Source: Candidatus Poseidoniaceae archaeon
GTDB taxonomy: Archaea > Thermoplasmatota > Poseidoniia > Poseidoniales > Poseidoniaceae
Length of the DNA: 28,658 nucleotides
Direction: 5' to 3'
Assembly: GCA_022451835.1 (NCBI GenBank)
Contig: JAKUNX010000008.1
Span: 1 to 28,658, forward strand
Part shown: positions 6,589 to 15,291 of the stretch, one piece after another
Layout of the letters: each line of letters opens with the position of its first letter
How positions within the stretch are numbered: position 1 is the stretch's first letter
Made by a program: the position numbers and the translations under genes
Notes under the pieces: generated by a model
Databases searched by the model: none
What the model saw: only the letters and a program-made list of their open reading frames with translations
Told to the model about the DNA's origin: nothing

Positions 6589-9030
6589 TCACTTATTGCC
6601 AACTTTGGCAAGCCATTCATGACCGTACCATTCCCATTGCTCCATAGTCCATCCTTCTGGAAGGCCAGATTCTGGAATTGGTGGTGGATTACTTGGCTTT
6701 TCATCTGTTGATCCTTGAGGTTCATCTTGTAGCATAGCAGATACATCTTCTTCAGAAGTTTCTGTTGATGATACCTCTATGCCGGCTAATTCGCTAATGT
6801 CAGATTCATCATCATACAATTCTTCAGCCGAGATAGTATTGGTCTCAATTTCTTCTGATTCTGCTGATTTTTCGGTGAAATCCATTGCTTCAACCTCGTC
6901 ATCCCAAGATTCATCCGATTCGATTCCACCTGTTGCTGAGAGGCCTGCTGAACCTTCAAGTGCTTCTTCATTGGCAGTCTTATCTTTGGGTTTGAATGGG
7001 ACGCCATAGCGCTTTACTAAATCATTCAGTTTTCGCCTTTTAGCAACAAAACTGACCAAAATTATCAGTACAGTTGCTATAATGAAGACTCCTCCGCCAA
7101 CAACGGCGACATCTTTTATGGCAGACATTAAACTATCATCTTCATCTAATAATCCAGCCTCTTTTTGTGCCAACCAAGCTGCATAAGACAAGTCATTTTC
7201 ACCATCGGTTTTATCCCTTGCAAGATATTCTTGATAATCCAAATCGTTCCATGATTTACAAGAATTGGATTGGTTGCCAGAGATACGACAATAATCTTCT
7301 TGAGTAATAATTAGTAATTCTGAATCATCATAATCAGAATTTGCGCCAACTCCATCTCCGTCCGAATCAAACCACTCTGTTGCATCTGAAGGGAACTCGT
7401 CACTCAAGTCTTCAAATGAATCTCCATCAGAATCTAAACAGCCTAATTTCTCAATTATTGTGCCATCAAGTCTGATTTCATTTGTTGAATTGCCTGCAAC
7501 TGAAGGACATGAATCAGGATTTATTGCCGGCGCTGGGTTATCGCCAAAGCCGTCGCCATCTAAATCACTCCATTGCGTCCCATCATTTGGTAAGGCATCA
7601 GCTCCGTCTTGAGCAGTAAAAGTGCTATCTGGGTTAGAATAAAAATCAAAATCAGTATCAAGACAACCAAATCTATCAAGTTTGGAAAATCCTGGTACTT
7701 CTGGACATGAATCTGGAGTATTGCCCAATGGATTATCTCCATATCCGTCTCCATCAGTATCGTTCCATTGTGATGGATCTTCGATAAATTGATCACCCAT
7801 CAAGCCATCTGAATTATCTCCATAACCATCGCCATCTAAGTCAGACCATTGTTCCGGGTTATCTGGGAATAAATCTCCTTGTTCACCCAATTCATTATCA
7901 CCATAACCATCGCCATCTGAATCAGCATATTGTTCTGGATTATTTGGGAATAAATCTCCATTAATTCCATTTATATTATCGCCAAATCCATCATCATCTG
8001 AATCTGCTTGCTGAGTCGGATCAAATGGGAAATCATCCAATGAATCGCTTACTCCATCTCCATCACCATCTAAATCATAAAATAAAATCTTACCAACTGA
8101 GCCGGAGTTGAAAATTACTGAAATTTGACCGCTCAATTCGCCTAAAACATGCATTGTACCTAAATTAGATGAGAAAGAATTTGTCACAAGATTTGAAGAT
8201 TCATCAATAAAAAATATCTCATCATTGCCATCGATAGCGAAGTATGAGTTATCATTGAAATTATCGATATAAGCAATTTGCTGAGAGCTTATTGTCAAAT
8301 ATGAATGAGACCATGAATTATTGTAATCATAGAAATGAAGTGAACCATCTCCAGAACCTGCAACTAAAATCCCATTACCAAAATCTTTCAAGGAGCTAAG
8401 ATAGCTTGTTGGTTCAGACTTTTGTGTAACTAACATACCTTGCTGATTGAATATATGCAGTTTAGAATCAAAACCACCCATAACTAAATCATTATTTTCA
8501 GTTATCTCAAATGAAAAAAATCCAGAAGATATTTGACTTGTTTGAACTCCATTATATTCCCCATTTCTGTATTCCTTTGCTTTCCTTATACCACTATGAT
8601 AGGCAATCCAAATATCTCCATCCATATCCCAATCTAATGAATCTGGTATAGAGTTGAGAGTTTTATTTTGGTCAACCTGCTCTGTTTCGATGTTGAATGT
8701 GAGGAATCCAAAGTCATGTATCACTGCAACCATTTTTTCTCCAGGATCAATTTTTGCGTAAGTCGTAGTCAAATTTAGTTCAAATGTCCAAAGAGGCGTT
8801 AAAATGCCTCCAGATAACGTGTTGGCTGATATTGCTCCTGCTTTTGTAACAAGTAATACAGTGTCGTCATCTAGAACTTTACAGTATGTGATTTCAGATT
8901 TAAACTCTTGAGAGATTCCTGATTCAACTAAACCACTTGATGCATTAGCGTGGGGAATAGTACTAACCGATGCTGCAAACAGAAACACGCAAATCAATGC
9001 AAATGTTCGCTTCATAGTCATCCCAACCAT
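6589..9030 (-). CDS. Membrane-anchored secreted protein with propeller-like N-terminus and thrombospondin-type-3-like calcium repeats
   Basis: An 813-residue protein. The signal peptide is near residues 6-30 (MKRTFALICVFLFAASVS). About 35-315 is a repetitive beta region resembling a WD/PQQ-type propeller. About 318-570 has at least seven D-x-D-G-D-G-x-G-D boxes separated by QW/QY-containing linkers and CP...GCLD cysteine pairs, as in TSP3-like calcium-binding stalks. A single TM segment lies at about 640-662 (VGGGVFIIATVLIILVSFVA), followed by KRRK, an acidic cytoplasmic tail, and a final GLPEGWTMEQWEWYGHEWL at 789-807. Starts at 9021 and 9015 are also possible. 9015 gives the cleanest signal peptide and lies about 25 bases after TCATATTC (9036-9043), suggesting a leaderless start. 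Function unknown; probably a cell-surface stalk or sensor. Confidence 0.85.
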   Translation of the reverse strand: MVGMTMKRTFALICVFLFAASVSTIPHANASSGLVESGISQEFKSEITYCKVLDDDTVLLVTKAGAISANTLSGGILTPLWTFELNLTTTYAKIDPGEKMVAVIHDFGFLTFNIETEQVDQNKTLNSIPDSLDWDMDGDIWIAYHSGIRKAKEYRNGEYNGVQTSQISSGFFSFEITENNDLVMGGFDSKLHIFNQQGMLVTQKSEPTSYLSSLKDFGNGILVAGSGDGSLHFYDYNNSWSHSYLTISSQQIAYIDNFNDNSYFAIDGNDEIFFIDESSNLVTNSFSSNLGTMHVLGELSGQISVIFNSGSVGKILFYDLDGDGDGVSDSLDDFPFDPTQQADSDDDGFGDNINGINGDLFPNNPEQYADSDGDGYGDNELGEQGDLFPDNPEQWSDLDGDGYGDNSDGLMGDQFIEDPSQWNDTDGDGYGDNPLGNTPDSCPEVPGFSKLDRFGCLDTDFDFYSNPDSTFTAQDGADALPNDGTQWSDLDGDGFGDNPAPAINPDSCPSVAGNSTNEIRLDGTIIEKLGCLDSDGDSFEDLSDEFPSDATEWFDSDGDGVGANSDYDDSELLIITQEDYCRISGNQSNSCKSWNDLDYQEYLARDKTDGENDLSYAAWLAQKEAGLLDEDDSLMSAIKDVAVVGGGVFIIATVLIILVSFVAKRRKLNDLVKRYGVPFKPKDKTANEEALEGSAGLSATGGIESDESWDDEVEAMDFTEKSAESEEIETNTISAEELYDDESDISELAGIEVSSTETSEEDVSAMLQDEPQGSTDEKPSNPPPIPESGLPEGWTMEQWEWYGHEWLAKVGNK

Positions 9031-9067
9031 TCAAAGAATATGAAAACAGCGTTGATTTGCCCAACAA

Positions 9068-11455
9068 TCAATCTTCGCTATCGGTTTTCTTTTTTCCTAA
9101 ATCCTTCGATGGTGGAGCGCCTCTAGACTTCTTGGTTGGCTCTAACATATGTCTTACTGGAGTTAATTTAGCGACATTAGTACTAGACTGCTGTTGTGGA
9201 ATCATAGTTCTAGTAATTGGTCTTAAAGTGGCAACATCTTGAGTTTCTTGAACTATTTGTTCTTGCTCTTCGGAGGTTACAACTTCTTCTGTTATTTCTT
9301 CAGTAATCTCCTCAGACATTGGTTCTGGTGTTAATTCCTCTGTTGATGGTGAGACTTCTGGAGTGCCTAATTTCTTAATTGGTCTTGGCAAAATTGCTGC
9401 GGTAGCAGGCTGTATGTCACTGCCAATTGGTGATTTTACTGGCCTAATTAACGGAGAGTTTGGAGTAAGAGGCTTTGCACTTGAAGTAGGGGCTCTCATA
9501 CCTGCAAGTCCGATATTAGCTTGTGGCGGGTCTTGATTAGTACTACCCCCAAGGATTCCACGCATAGGTCTTCCACCTGTTGCACCAAGTGAAGATACCT
9601 TGGCGCCAAGAGTAGATGGATCTGGTAATGTCATTGGTTGCTTTCTATCTTGACCTGAAATCGATTGCATCCACATTTGACGCTTTTCAGCCTTCGTATC
9701 CAAGTTTTGTAATTCTCTAAACTCTTCTTGACGAGCCTTGAATTCCGTCTCTTCAGAATCAATTTCTCCTTGTACTTGCTTTTCAACCGCTTCCCGCATC
9801 TTTATTTCAGCAGTCTCCTTGAAATTATCCATCTTATCGGTAAGGTTTTGCAATCTGTCCCTAATTTCAGCACGCTTCAAACCTAATTGCGCCTCAATTT
9901 CAGCACGGATTAATGCTTCTCGCTTTCTAATTTCAATTAGAGCCTTGTTGCGCATAATTTCTTCTCGCTTGTCTAGTTGTCTCTCAAGTTGCGAGGATAC
10001 CTCTTCTTCCTTGCGTTGCTTGAATTCTTCTAAGCGGTCTTCCATATTGACTTCGAGTTCTAATGCAGTCTCTTCCTTTAGTAATTCTAGATGTGTCTCA
10101 AAGGTTAGACGTTCGTTGCGCAGACCTGCATCAATCTCAGACATGATTGCCTTTCTTGCTGCGGCTTCTCTAGACTGGAATTCCAATTCCAAACGTTCTG
10201 CCCATTCTGTCTTTTTAGAATCATATTGCACCTCTAGTTGATCACGCAATTCATTTTCACGCTCGTAACGGAAGCGAGCCAATCGGTTTTGTATTTCCGC
10301 TTCTCTAGCACTTCGATAACTGGTGTACTCTGATTCCATTCTCTTTTCAAGTTCGGTTTCAATTTCCTGCTTGAGGGTCTTCGAAATGTCGTCAATCGCC
10401 TTGGAGAAGGTGATATCATATTTTTCTCGGAGTCTAGATTTCCTACCAGCCAAACGTTCAGTATGTCTTGATTCAAGTTGCTTTTCAATTTCAACTCGTA
10501 ATTCATCTTTTCTTCGAGCAATTGCAAGTTCAACATCTTCACGCATTTGCTCTTCAAGATCTTCAGTTTCCTGGCGTAGACGGCTTTCTAATTCAGCCTG
10601 AATTTGCTGTGCAATATCTTCCTCTAAGCGAAGGCTTCTACGGTCATATTCTGATTTTAAACGAGTCTCTCGTTGCTTTAGCCTAGCCCTTAGTTGCTGT
10701 TCTAATCGAGTTCTAATACCTCTTCGTAATTGCTCTTCTCGTTCAGAAAGCTTTGCCGCATGACTCTCTTCAAGCCGGTTTAGTTCATGAGTTTCCATTT
10801 CTTTGAAACGAGATTCCATTTCCTCTGATAATGACGCTTCCATGTCACGAATTCTGTGCTGTAAATGTTGATTAAATTCCAATGCAATACGCTCTTTTTG
10901 TATTTCTAAGCGCTGTTTATGTTCTTTTTGCAATTCAGAACCTATCTGTTCCTTGAGTCTATCCTTATGCTCTTGAATCCTAATATCCTGCTCAAGGTCA
11001 AATTGCTCTTGCAGTGTTTCTATTTTCCGATTAAGACGAACTTCATATTCAGACCTCAATTTGGCTTCTTCTTGAACAAGGGCTTCCTTTTCCATATCTG
11101 CTAATTCTAATTCCATGTGTTCGCGAAGTTCTTTTTCCAAGGCATCGATTGTCAATTCATGTTGAACGGCTAAATCTGTAGCTAGGTTTTCTTGCATAGC
11201 GATAACTCTCTCATTAATCGCTTGCTGCCTCAATCTTCGCTCTCTTCGAATATCTGAGCGAAGGCGTTCTTCATTTCGGAAACGAGCACTGGTCATTTCG
11301 CTTTGGCTTACCGATTGAGAAGTACTTCTAGTAAATTGAGAACGCAAAGCAGATAATGACATTCTGTCACTGTTTTCTTTATTGCTGCGAGTTGAATCCA
11401 GAGATGCTTCCTTCTTGCTATCGCTCACACTCATAGTACCCATCCGAGTGTTCAT
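9068..11455 (-). CDS. Very long coiled-coil protein with Pro/Ser/Thr-rich acidic tail
   Basis: A 795-residue protein with no signal peptide or membrane segment. About residues 58-595 is almost uninterrupted Glu/Arg/Leu/Gln heptad sequence with no proline, predicted as a coiled coil or single alpha-helix. A helix of that size is about 80 nm long. Residues 1-55 are Ser/Thr/Arg-rich. Residues 600-795 are Pro/Gly/Ser/Thr-rich, with a run EEITEEITEEVVTSEE and a basic end. The layout resembles cytoskeletal or scaffolding proteins, but long coils give misleading matches to SMC, myosin or golgin proteins, and there is no ATPase head. In-frame starts at 11443 and 11434 are possible. It lies 37 bases upstream of the surface-protein gene on the same strand. 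Function not recognised. Confidence 0.85.
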   Translation of the reverse strand: MNTRMGTMSVSDSKKEASLDSTRSNKENSDRMSLSALRSQFTRSTSQSVSQSEMTSARFRNEERLRSDIRRERRLRQQAINERVIAMQENLATDLAVQHELTIDALEKELREHMELELADMEKEALVQEEAKLRSEYEVRLNRKIETLQEQFDLEQDIRIQEHKDRLKEQIGSELQKEHKQRLEIQKERIALEFNQHLQHRIRDMEASLSEEMESRFKEMETHELNRLEESHAAKLSEREEQLRRGIRTRLEQQLRARLKQRETRLKSEYDRRSLRLEEDIAQQIQAELESRLRQETEDLEEQMREDVELAIARRKDELRVEIEKQLESRHTERLAGRKSRLREKYDITFSKAIDDISKTLKQEIETELEKRMESEYTSYRSAREAEIQNRLARFRYERENELRDQLEVQYDSKKTEWAERLELEFQSREAAARKAIMSEIDAGLRNERLTFETHLELLKEETALELEVNMEDRLEEFKQRKEEEVSSQLERQLDKREEIMRNKALIEIRKREALIRAEIEAQLGLKRAEIRDRLQNLTDKMDNFKETAEIKMREAVEKQVQGEIDSEETEFKARQEEFRELQNLDTKAEKRQMWMQSISGQDRKQPMTLPDPSTLGAKVSSLGATGGRPMRGILGGSTNQDPPQANIGLAGMRAPTSSAKPLTPNSPLIRPVKSPIGSDIQPATAAILPRPIKKLGTPEVSPSTEELTPEPMSEEITEEITEEVVTSEEQEQIVQETQDVATLRPITRTMIPQQQSSTNVAKLTPVRHMLEPTKKSRGAPPSKDLGKKKTDSED

Positions 11456-11549
11456 CCGCTTCTAATCATACATAAGGAGCGCGATGATTTTGGCTCATGA
11501 GACAACGATTTTGCCAGTATTTTTTCAATACCAAAATAGTTACAATTGA

Positions 11550-11942
11550 CTAAAATTTTATGAAAAATTTCTTGTCGCAAGCAGGACAGTCTATCTCTCG
11601 CTTACCTGGCTTTTTCTTCATTCTTAATCGGCGCTCACAAGCAGGGCATTCAATCTCAACTTTAGGGATATTAGGAGTGACAGTAAATTGACAATCACAG
11701 GATACACATTGCAGATTAGCCGGCCTTGAATCAACTCCAACAATCAGTACTTTATCGCATCCTGGCCAACTTACCTTTTCTTCAAGCCATTTCTTTCGTG
11801 TTCCCTGATGTTCAATCTTAACTCGTGCAGAACACATTTGGCATTGAACTTCACCAAGTTCAAATGGCAACATCTCATTACATTTTGGACAAGATAACGC
11901 TGGGGGAGAAATCCTAGATTCAACAAATAATTCTTCTGTCAT
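11550..11942 (-). CDS. Small multi-zinc-ribbon protein
   Basis: A 130-residue protein with paired cysteine motifs: SCPKC and QCQMC (ribbon 1, about residues 17-37), WPGC and QCVSCDC (ribbon 2), ECPAC and DCPAC (ribbon 3, to the C-terminus). Three tandem treble-clef or rubredoxin-like ribbons are likely. Ribbon 2 has Trp where the first cysteine should be. AGGTGA overlaps the stop of the upstream winged-helix gene and lies a few bases before this ATG, so the two are translationally coupled. Being last in a set headed by a Zn/Cd-type ATPase suggests a zinc-linked or nucleic-acid-binding role, but ribbons alone do not reveal function. Confidence 0.75.
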   Translation of the reverse strand: MTEELFVESRISPPALSCPKCNEMLPFELGEVQCQMCSARVKIEHQGTRKKWLEEKVSWPGCDKVLIVGVDSRPANLQCVSCDCQFTVTPNIPKVEIECPACERRLRMKKKPGKREIDCPACDKKFFIKF

Positions 11943-11950
11943 TATCTCAC

Positions 11951-12421
11951 CTAATCTTCGCTAATTAAGGCTATTTTTCCAGGAACAAAATTCCACGGTA
12001 AATTTAGTTCAATTCCAAGTTCTTGTGCCATTTTCTCTAGCAGTAATTTTGCTCCAACTCTATCTCTAGAACCTTCTAGTGAAATAACATGTGTATTTTC
12101 TCCATCCAAATCCAAAGGCGCTACTTGAGTTGTAATAGGAGCAGAATTTGAATTGGCTGTTGAGATTGACAAAATTTCTGGTAGGTCTACTGTTTGAGCA
12201 ATTTTCCACCAGCGAGCTCTACCTTCATCGCGATGATTCTCGATTAAACCTAATGATGTCAATTTCTTTAGATGGTGATATAGATTGTACCTATCAACTT
12301 CTACTATGTTCTGTAACTGTACAGTACTCATCTCCGGCGTGTTGCTCAAAGAAATGTACAAACTTCGTCGAGTAGGGTGTGCGAGAGCGGCGGTAATCGG
12401 GTCTGCTCTTACTCGACTCAT
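11951..12421 (-). CDS. ArsR-like winged-helix transcriptional regulator without cysteines
   Basis: A 156-residue protein. Residues 8-75 (AALAHPTRRSLYISL, STVQLQNIVEVDRYNLYHHLKKL, SLGLIENHRDEGRARWWKI in order) form a typical ArsR/helix-turn-helix-20 domain with recognition helix and wing. About 80 less conserved residues follow, including a Val/Ile/Leu-rich segment that may dimerise. It lies 34 bases after the P-type ATPase stop and 8 bases before the zinc-ribbon gene, so it may control the metal operon. The protein has no cysteine at all and lacks the ELCVCDL metal site of CadC/ArsR sensors, so sensing would need His/Asp/Glu or another signal. AGGTG (12427-12431) precedes the ATG by five bases. 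Confidence 0.82.
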   Translation of the reverse strand: MSRVRADPITAALAHPTRRSLYISLSNTPEMSTVQLQNIVEVDRYNLYHHLKKLTSLGLIENHRDEGRARWWKIAQTVDLPEILSISTANSNSAPITTQVAPLDLDGENTHVISLEGSRDRVGAKLLLEKMAQELGIELNLPWNFVPGKIALISED

Positions 12422-12455
12422 CCTCGCACCTAAATGGTAGAGGGGCTACTATTGT

Positions 12456-15197
12456 TTAAGATGTCGCGTGATTTTGGTTTGGCAAAATAAGATTTGATGA
12501 ATCGCTGCCAAAGTAGTGTTCTCTTAATTGTTTAAACAATTGAACAATATCAAGCCATAAATTCTTCATTGTTAGATACAGCATAGAAAACATATTTCCT
12601 TTGCCAGAAAGTCTTGCCCCATTTAAGATAACCAGCAACACCGACCCTTCATGAATTAGTACACCTACCCAAAGTTGATCGTAAAACTGATTTATCACTG
12701 AAACCACTAGTATAATGGTAATAGAAACAGACATGAGGATGTTACCGATTAGTGCTCGATTCATTTTCACCGATAGATCGTATAAGTCAACTAACATCTT
12801 TGGCTCATCACCAGGGAACATTATGTCTGCAGCCTCCAGGTTTACCGATTCCCCAGTACCAACAGCAATTCCAATATCGGCCACTGCTAAAGCCGCAGAA
12901 TCGTTGAAACCGTCTCCTACCATCATTGTGACATGACTTTTTGAACGGTCTTCAACCCATCTGACTTTGTCTTCTGGCGACAATTCACCAAGAGCAGCTG
13001 ATTCTGGTAGTCCGACACTATTGGCAAAGTTAGTAACCGATGATTGTTGATCACCAGATATTATTTCAACGCTAATTCCTCGAGCAATAAGGCTGTGAAT
13101 CAATTCTCTACTTCCCTCTCTAGTATCATCATGAACGAAGGTAAACAATGCGATTGCGGTAGAATCCTTGGTTAATACGCTTGCTCCAAGACCTTCGTGT
13201 TTGGCTTGTTTAATTGCATCAACAATTTCATCTGGCACCGTTATTTTATGCTTGCTAGCCATGTCTGCACGAATAAATAATACTTCATTTCCACTGGCAA
13301 ACCCTTTGACTCCTGCTTCAATATCAGTAATTCCAGCGACTGAAGTAGGATTGATTGATTCACTGTCTAAATATTCTAGAATGGCAATAGCATAAGGGTG
13401 CGAAGAACGCTTTTCTAAGCCTCCAGCCAAAGCTAAAGCCGATTTTCTTTGACGACCTTTAGCGATTATAATAGAGCCAATCTTTGGTTTTCCTGAGGTC
13501 AAAGTACCTGTTTTATCGAGTAGAACATGATTGACTTTAGAAAGTCGTTCAAGAATATCTCCGCCCCTTACTATAGCACCCATTCTTGAAGCTCTACTTA
13601 GAGCTGCAGCGTGTGGCATTGCAGCAGCAAGTAATAGTGCACATGGGCAAGCAACTACCCAAAGTAGTAGAATTATCTTCCAATTATTTGTTGGGAAAAA
13701 GAAGTACCAAACCACTAAAGCGCCAATTAATACAATTGGTACCCAAATGGCTGTGAACTTTTCGATTTGATTTTGAATTGGTGCTTTTTGTTCTTTGAAA
13801 CTATGTATCGCATCAATCAAACCGGATAAGCGCGTATCCTCTCCAACTGCAGTTACTTCAATCAATACTGGGCCACGTGATAGGACTAGCCCGGCATTTA
13901 ATTCATCACCTTTCTCAACTTCTACTGGAGCTGATTCCCCAGTCAAGGGAGCTTTGTCTAAGGCTCCAAAACCATCGACAATAATTCCATCTGCTGGTAT
14001 TAATTCACCACTTCGCACTTCCAAAATATCTCCAATATTTACTAAATCTAATGATATTGTCTCATGCTCTTCAACGGATTTATCATTATTTCTTTGTGGC
14101 GCTTCCAATGGTTGAAGTGGTGTAGAGGATGGTTGAATTGAGAATGAGGTGAACTGTACGGTTTGAGATAATTTTATTGATGGATTTAGAACTTTTCTAG
14201 CGGTTCTTGGAATCCTATCAAGTCCTCCTTGCATCAACTCCCTAGCATTCTCCAATGCGCTAGTCTCTAAATGTCCAGCAATTGCTACTAAAATTACAAC
14301 CATCAGCGCTTCTTCCCACATTCCAAGAATCGCTGCGCCAATCACAGCAATACTGGTAAGAACTTGAAATCCCATTTGTTTGGACAACAAACTCGCTACA
14401 GCCTCATGGAACATTTGTAATCCACCAATCATAACTCCATAAGCGCCAATCAGCCCTAATATTATAGGAGACCATCCCAGCAAATCTCCGAGAAAAATAA
14501 TCAATAAAATTGGTATTGCGATGGTTCCTCCAAACAAACGCCATTGGTCTGGCCGAAGACGGTTGGTTGAAGCCTCAACGAATTTTGGTTCAAAGCCAAT
14601 TACTTGCGAAAGCGAACGGTCTCTAAGTTCCCGTAGTTCTTTTCTTGGTGCTGGAACTAGTTGAAGTAAAACTTCATCATCTTTACTTATCTCAACATCA
14701 AGAATACCTGGTTGACGCATGAATAGTTTTTTGACATCCTTTTTCAAAATGCTATTCCGCTTAGCAACTGCCTCTACATTAGTTGATGTTAACAAATTTA
14801 GCGGTACATTTGGTGGATGGCCAAGAGATTTCATTACAGTTGATACTTGAGAAAGAAGCCCTTGATCTAAATCTACTGTGAGTTTTATCTCGCCCGCAGT
14901 CGCAGAAATTTCTGGCTCAACAACCTGCTTTAGATGAGAGAGGCCGCGCATTGCTTTAGATGCACAATCTGGGCAATCCATACCGATTAATGGCCATTCA
15001 ACTTCATACTTGCCACCGGCCTGTTCAATTACAGTATTATCAACAATCTCAGCATCAATAATTTCGGGCTGTTTTGTTTGTGCTTTAGGTTTTGAATTTT
15101 GCTTTTGTTTTGGTTTTTTAGCCTTTTTTGGCTTTTTGGGTTTAGGTTCTTCATCTTCCAAAGACAAGAAGGATTCGTCATCATCCTTGCCCGCCAT
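12456..15197 (-). CDS. P1B-type heavy-metal-exporting ATPase, Zn/Cd/Co (CadA/ZntA) class
   Basis: A 913-residue membrane pump. Residues 1-45 are Lys-rich. An HMA metal-binding domain follows with GMDCPDC (Cys75, Cys78), then a second, cysteine-free ferredoxin-like region. TM segments follow; the membrane metal site is CPC (517-519). The actuator has TGES, the phosphorylated aspartate is Asp561 in DKTGTLTSGKP, the HP motif is SSHPYAIAI, and GDGFND contains Asp762. The last TM pair has LWVGVLIHEGSVLLVILNG, matching the HEGSxxLVxLNaxRL pattern of Zn/Cd/Co pumps rather than copper ones. The actuator loop at about 340-380 holds an extra Pro/Gln/Asn-rich insertion. It heads a minus-strand set with the winged-helix and zinc-ribbon genes. 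No SD precedes the ATG. Confidence 0.93.
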   Translation of the reverse strand: MAGKDDDESFLSLEDEEPKPKKPKKAKKPKQKQNSKPKAQTKQPEIIDAEIVDNTVIEQAGGKYEVEWPLIGMDCPDCASKAMRGLSHLKQVVEPEISATAGEIKLTVDLDQGLLSQVSTVMKSLGHPPNVPLNLLTSTNVEAVAKRNSILKKDVKKLFMRQPGILDVEISKDDEVLLQLVPAPRKELRELRDRSLSQVIGFEPKFVEASTNRLRPDQWRLFGGTIAIPILLIIFLGDLLGWSPIILGLIGAYGVMIGGLQMFHEAVASLLSKQMGFQVLTSIAVIGAAILGMWEEALMVVILVAIAGHLETSALENARELMQGGLDRIPRTARKVLNPSIKLSQTVQFTSFSIQPSSTPLQPLEAPQRNNDKSVEEHETISLDLVNIGDILEVRSGELIPADGIIVDGFGALDKAPLTGESAPVEVEKGDELNAGLVLSRGPVLIEVTAVGEDTRLSGLIDAIHSFKEQKAPIQNQIEKFTAIWVPIVLIGALVVWYFFFPTNNWKIILLLWVVACPCALLLAAAMPHAAALSRASRMGAIVRGGDILERLSKVNHVLLDKTGTLTSGKPKIGSIIIAKGRQRKSALALAGGLEKRSSHPYAIAILEYLDSESINPTSVAGITDIEAGVKGFASGNEVLFIRADMASKHKITVPDEIVDAIKQAKHEGLGASVLTKDSTAIALFTFVHDDTREGSRELIHSLIARGISVEIISGDQQSSVTNFANSVGLPESAALGELSPEDKVRWVEDRSKSHVTMMVGDGFNDSAALAVADIGIAVGTGESVNLEAADIMFPGDEPKMLVDLYDLSVKMNRALIGNILMSVSITIILVVSVINQFYDQLWVGVLIHEGSVLLVILNGARLSGKGNMFSMLYLTMKNLWLDIVQLFKQLREHYFGSDSSNLILPNQNHATS

Positions 15198-15224
15198 ATT
15201 CTATGGTAGTGGTTAATGTTGATG

Positions 15225-15232
15225 AATTATAT
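15225..15232 (-). promoter_or_regulatory. TATA-like box for the metal ATPase, leaderless or near-leaderless start
   Basis: On the minus strand the box reads ATATAATT, centred about 32 bases before ATG 15197. No SD-like sequence lies between them. With initiation about 25 bases downstream, the leader would be only a few bases. The 94-base gap is shared with the divergent HAD gene on the plus strand, for which I see no clear box. Confidence 0.4.
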
Positions 15233-15291
15233 CCCATATTCTAACCTTTGACAATGCGAAAATTGATGAAACAATTCTCTTAGGCCTGAGT

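Noticed and set aside
7320..8080. Tandem DNA repeats or CRISPR-like array
   Set aside because: The periodicity comes from Asp/Gly-rich protein repeats with variable spacing and diverged codons; no identical direct repeats with unique spacers.
9738..10241. Long Ser/Arg-rich open frame opposite the coiled-coil gene
   Set aside because: It is antisense to a heptad-rich coding region. Codon bias of Glu/Leu/Arg heptads creates open Ser-rich frames on the other strand.
11466..11473. TATA-like CATACATA upstream of the coiled-coil gene
   Set aside because: Too close to the likely ATG codons (about 15 bases to 11455) to position a normal archaeal start for that ATG; could only fit ATG 11443 or 11434 and is weak.
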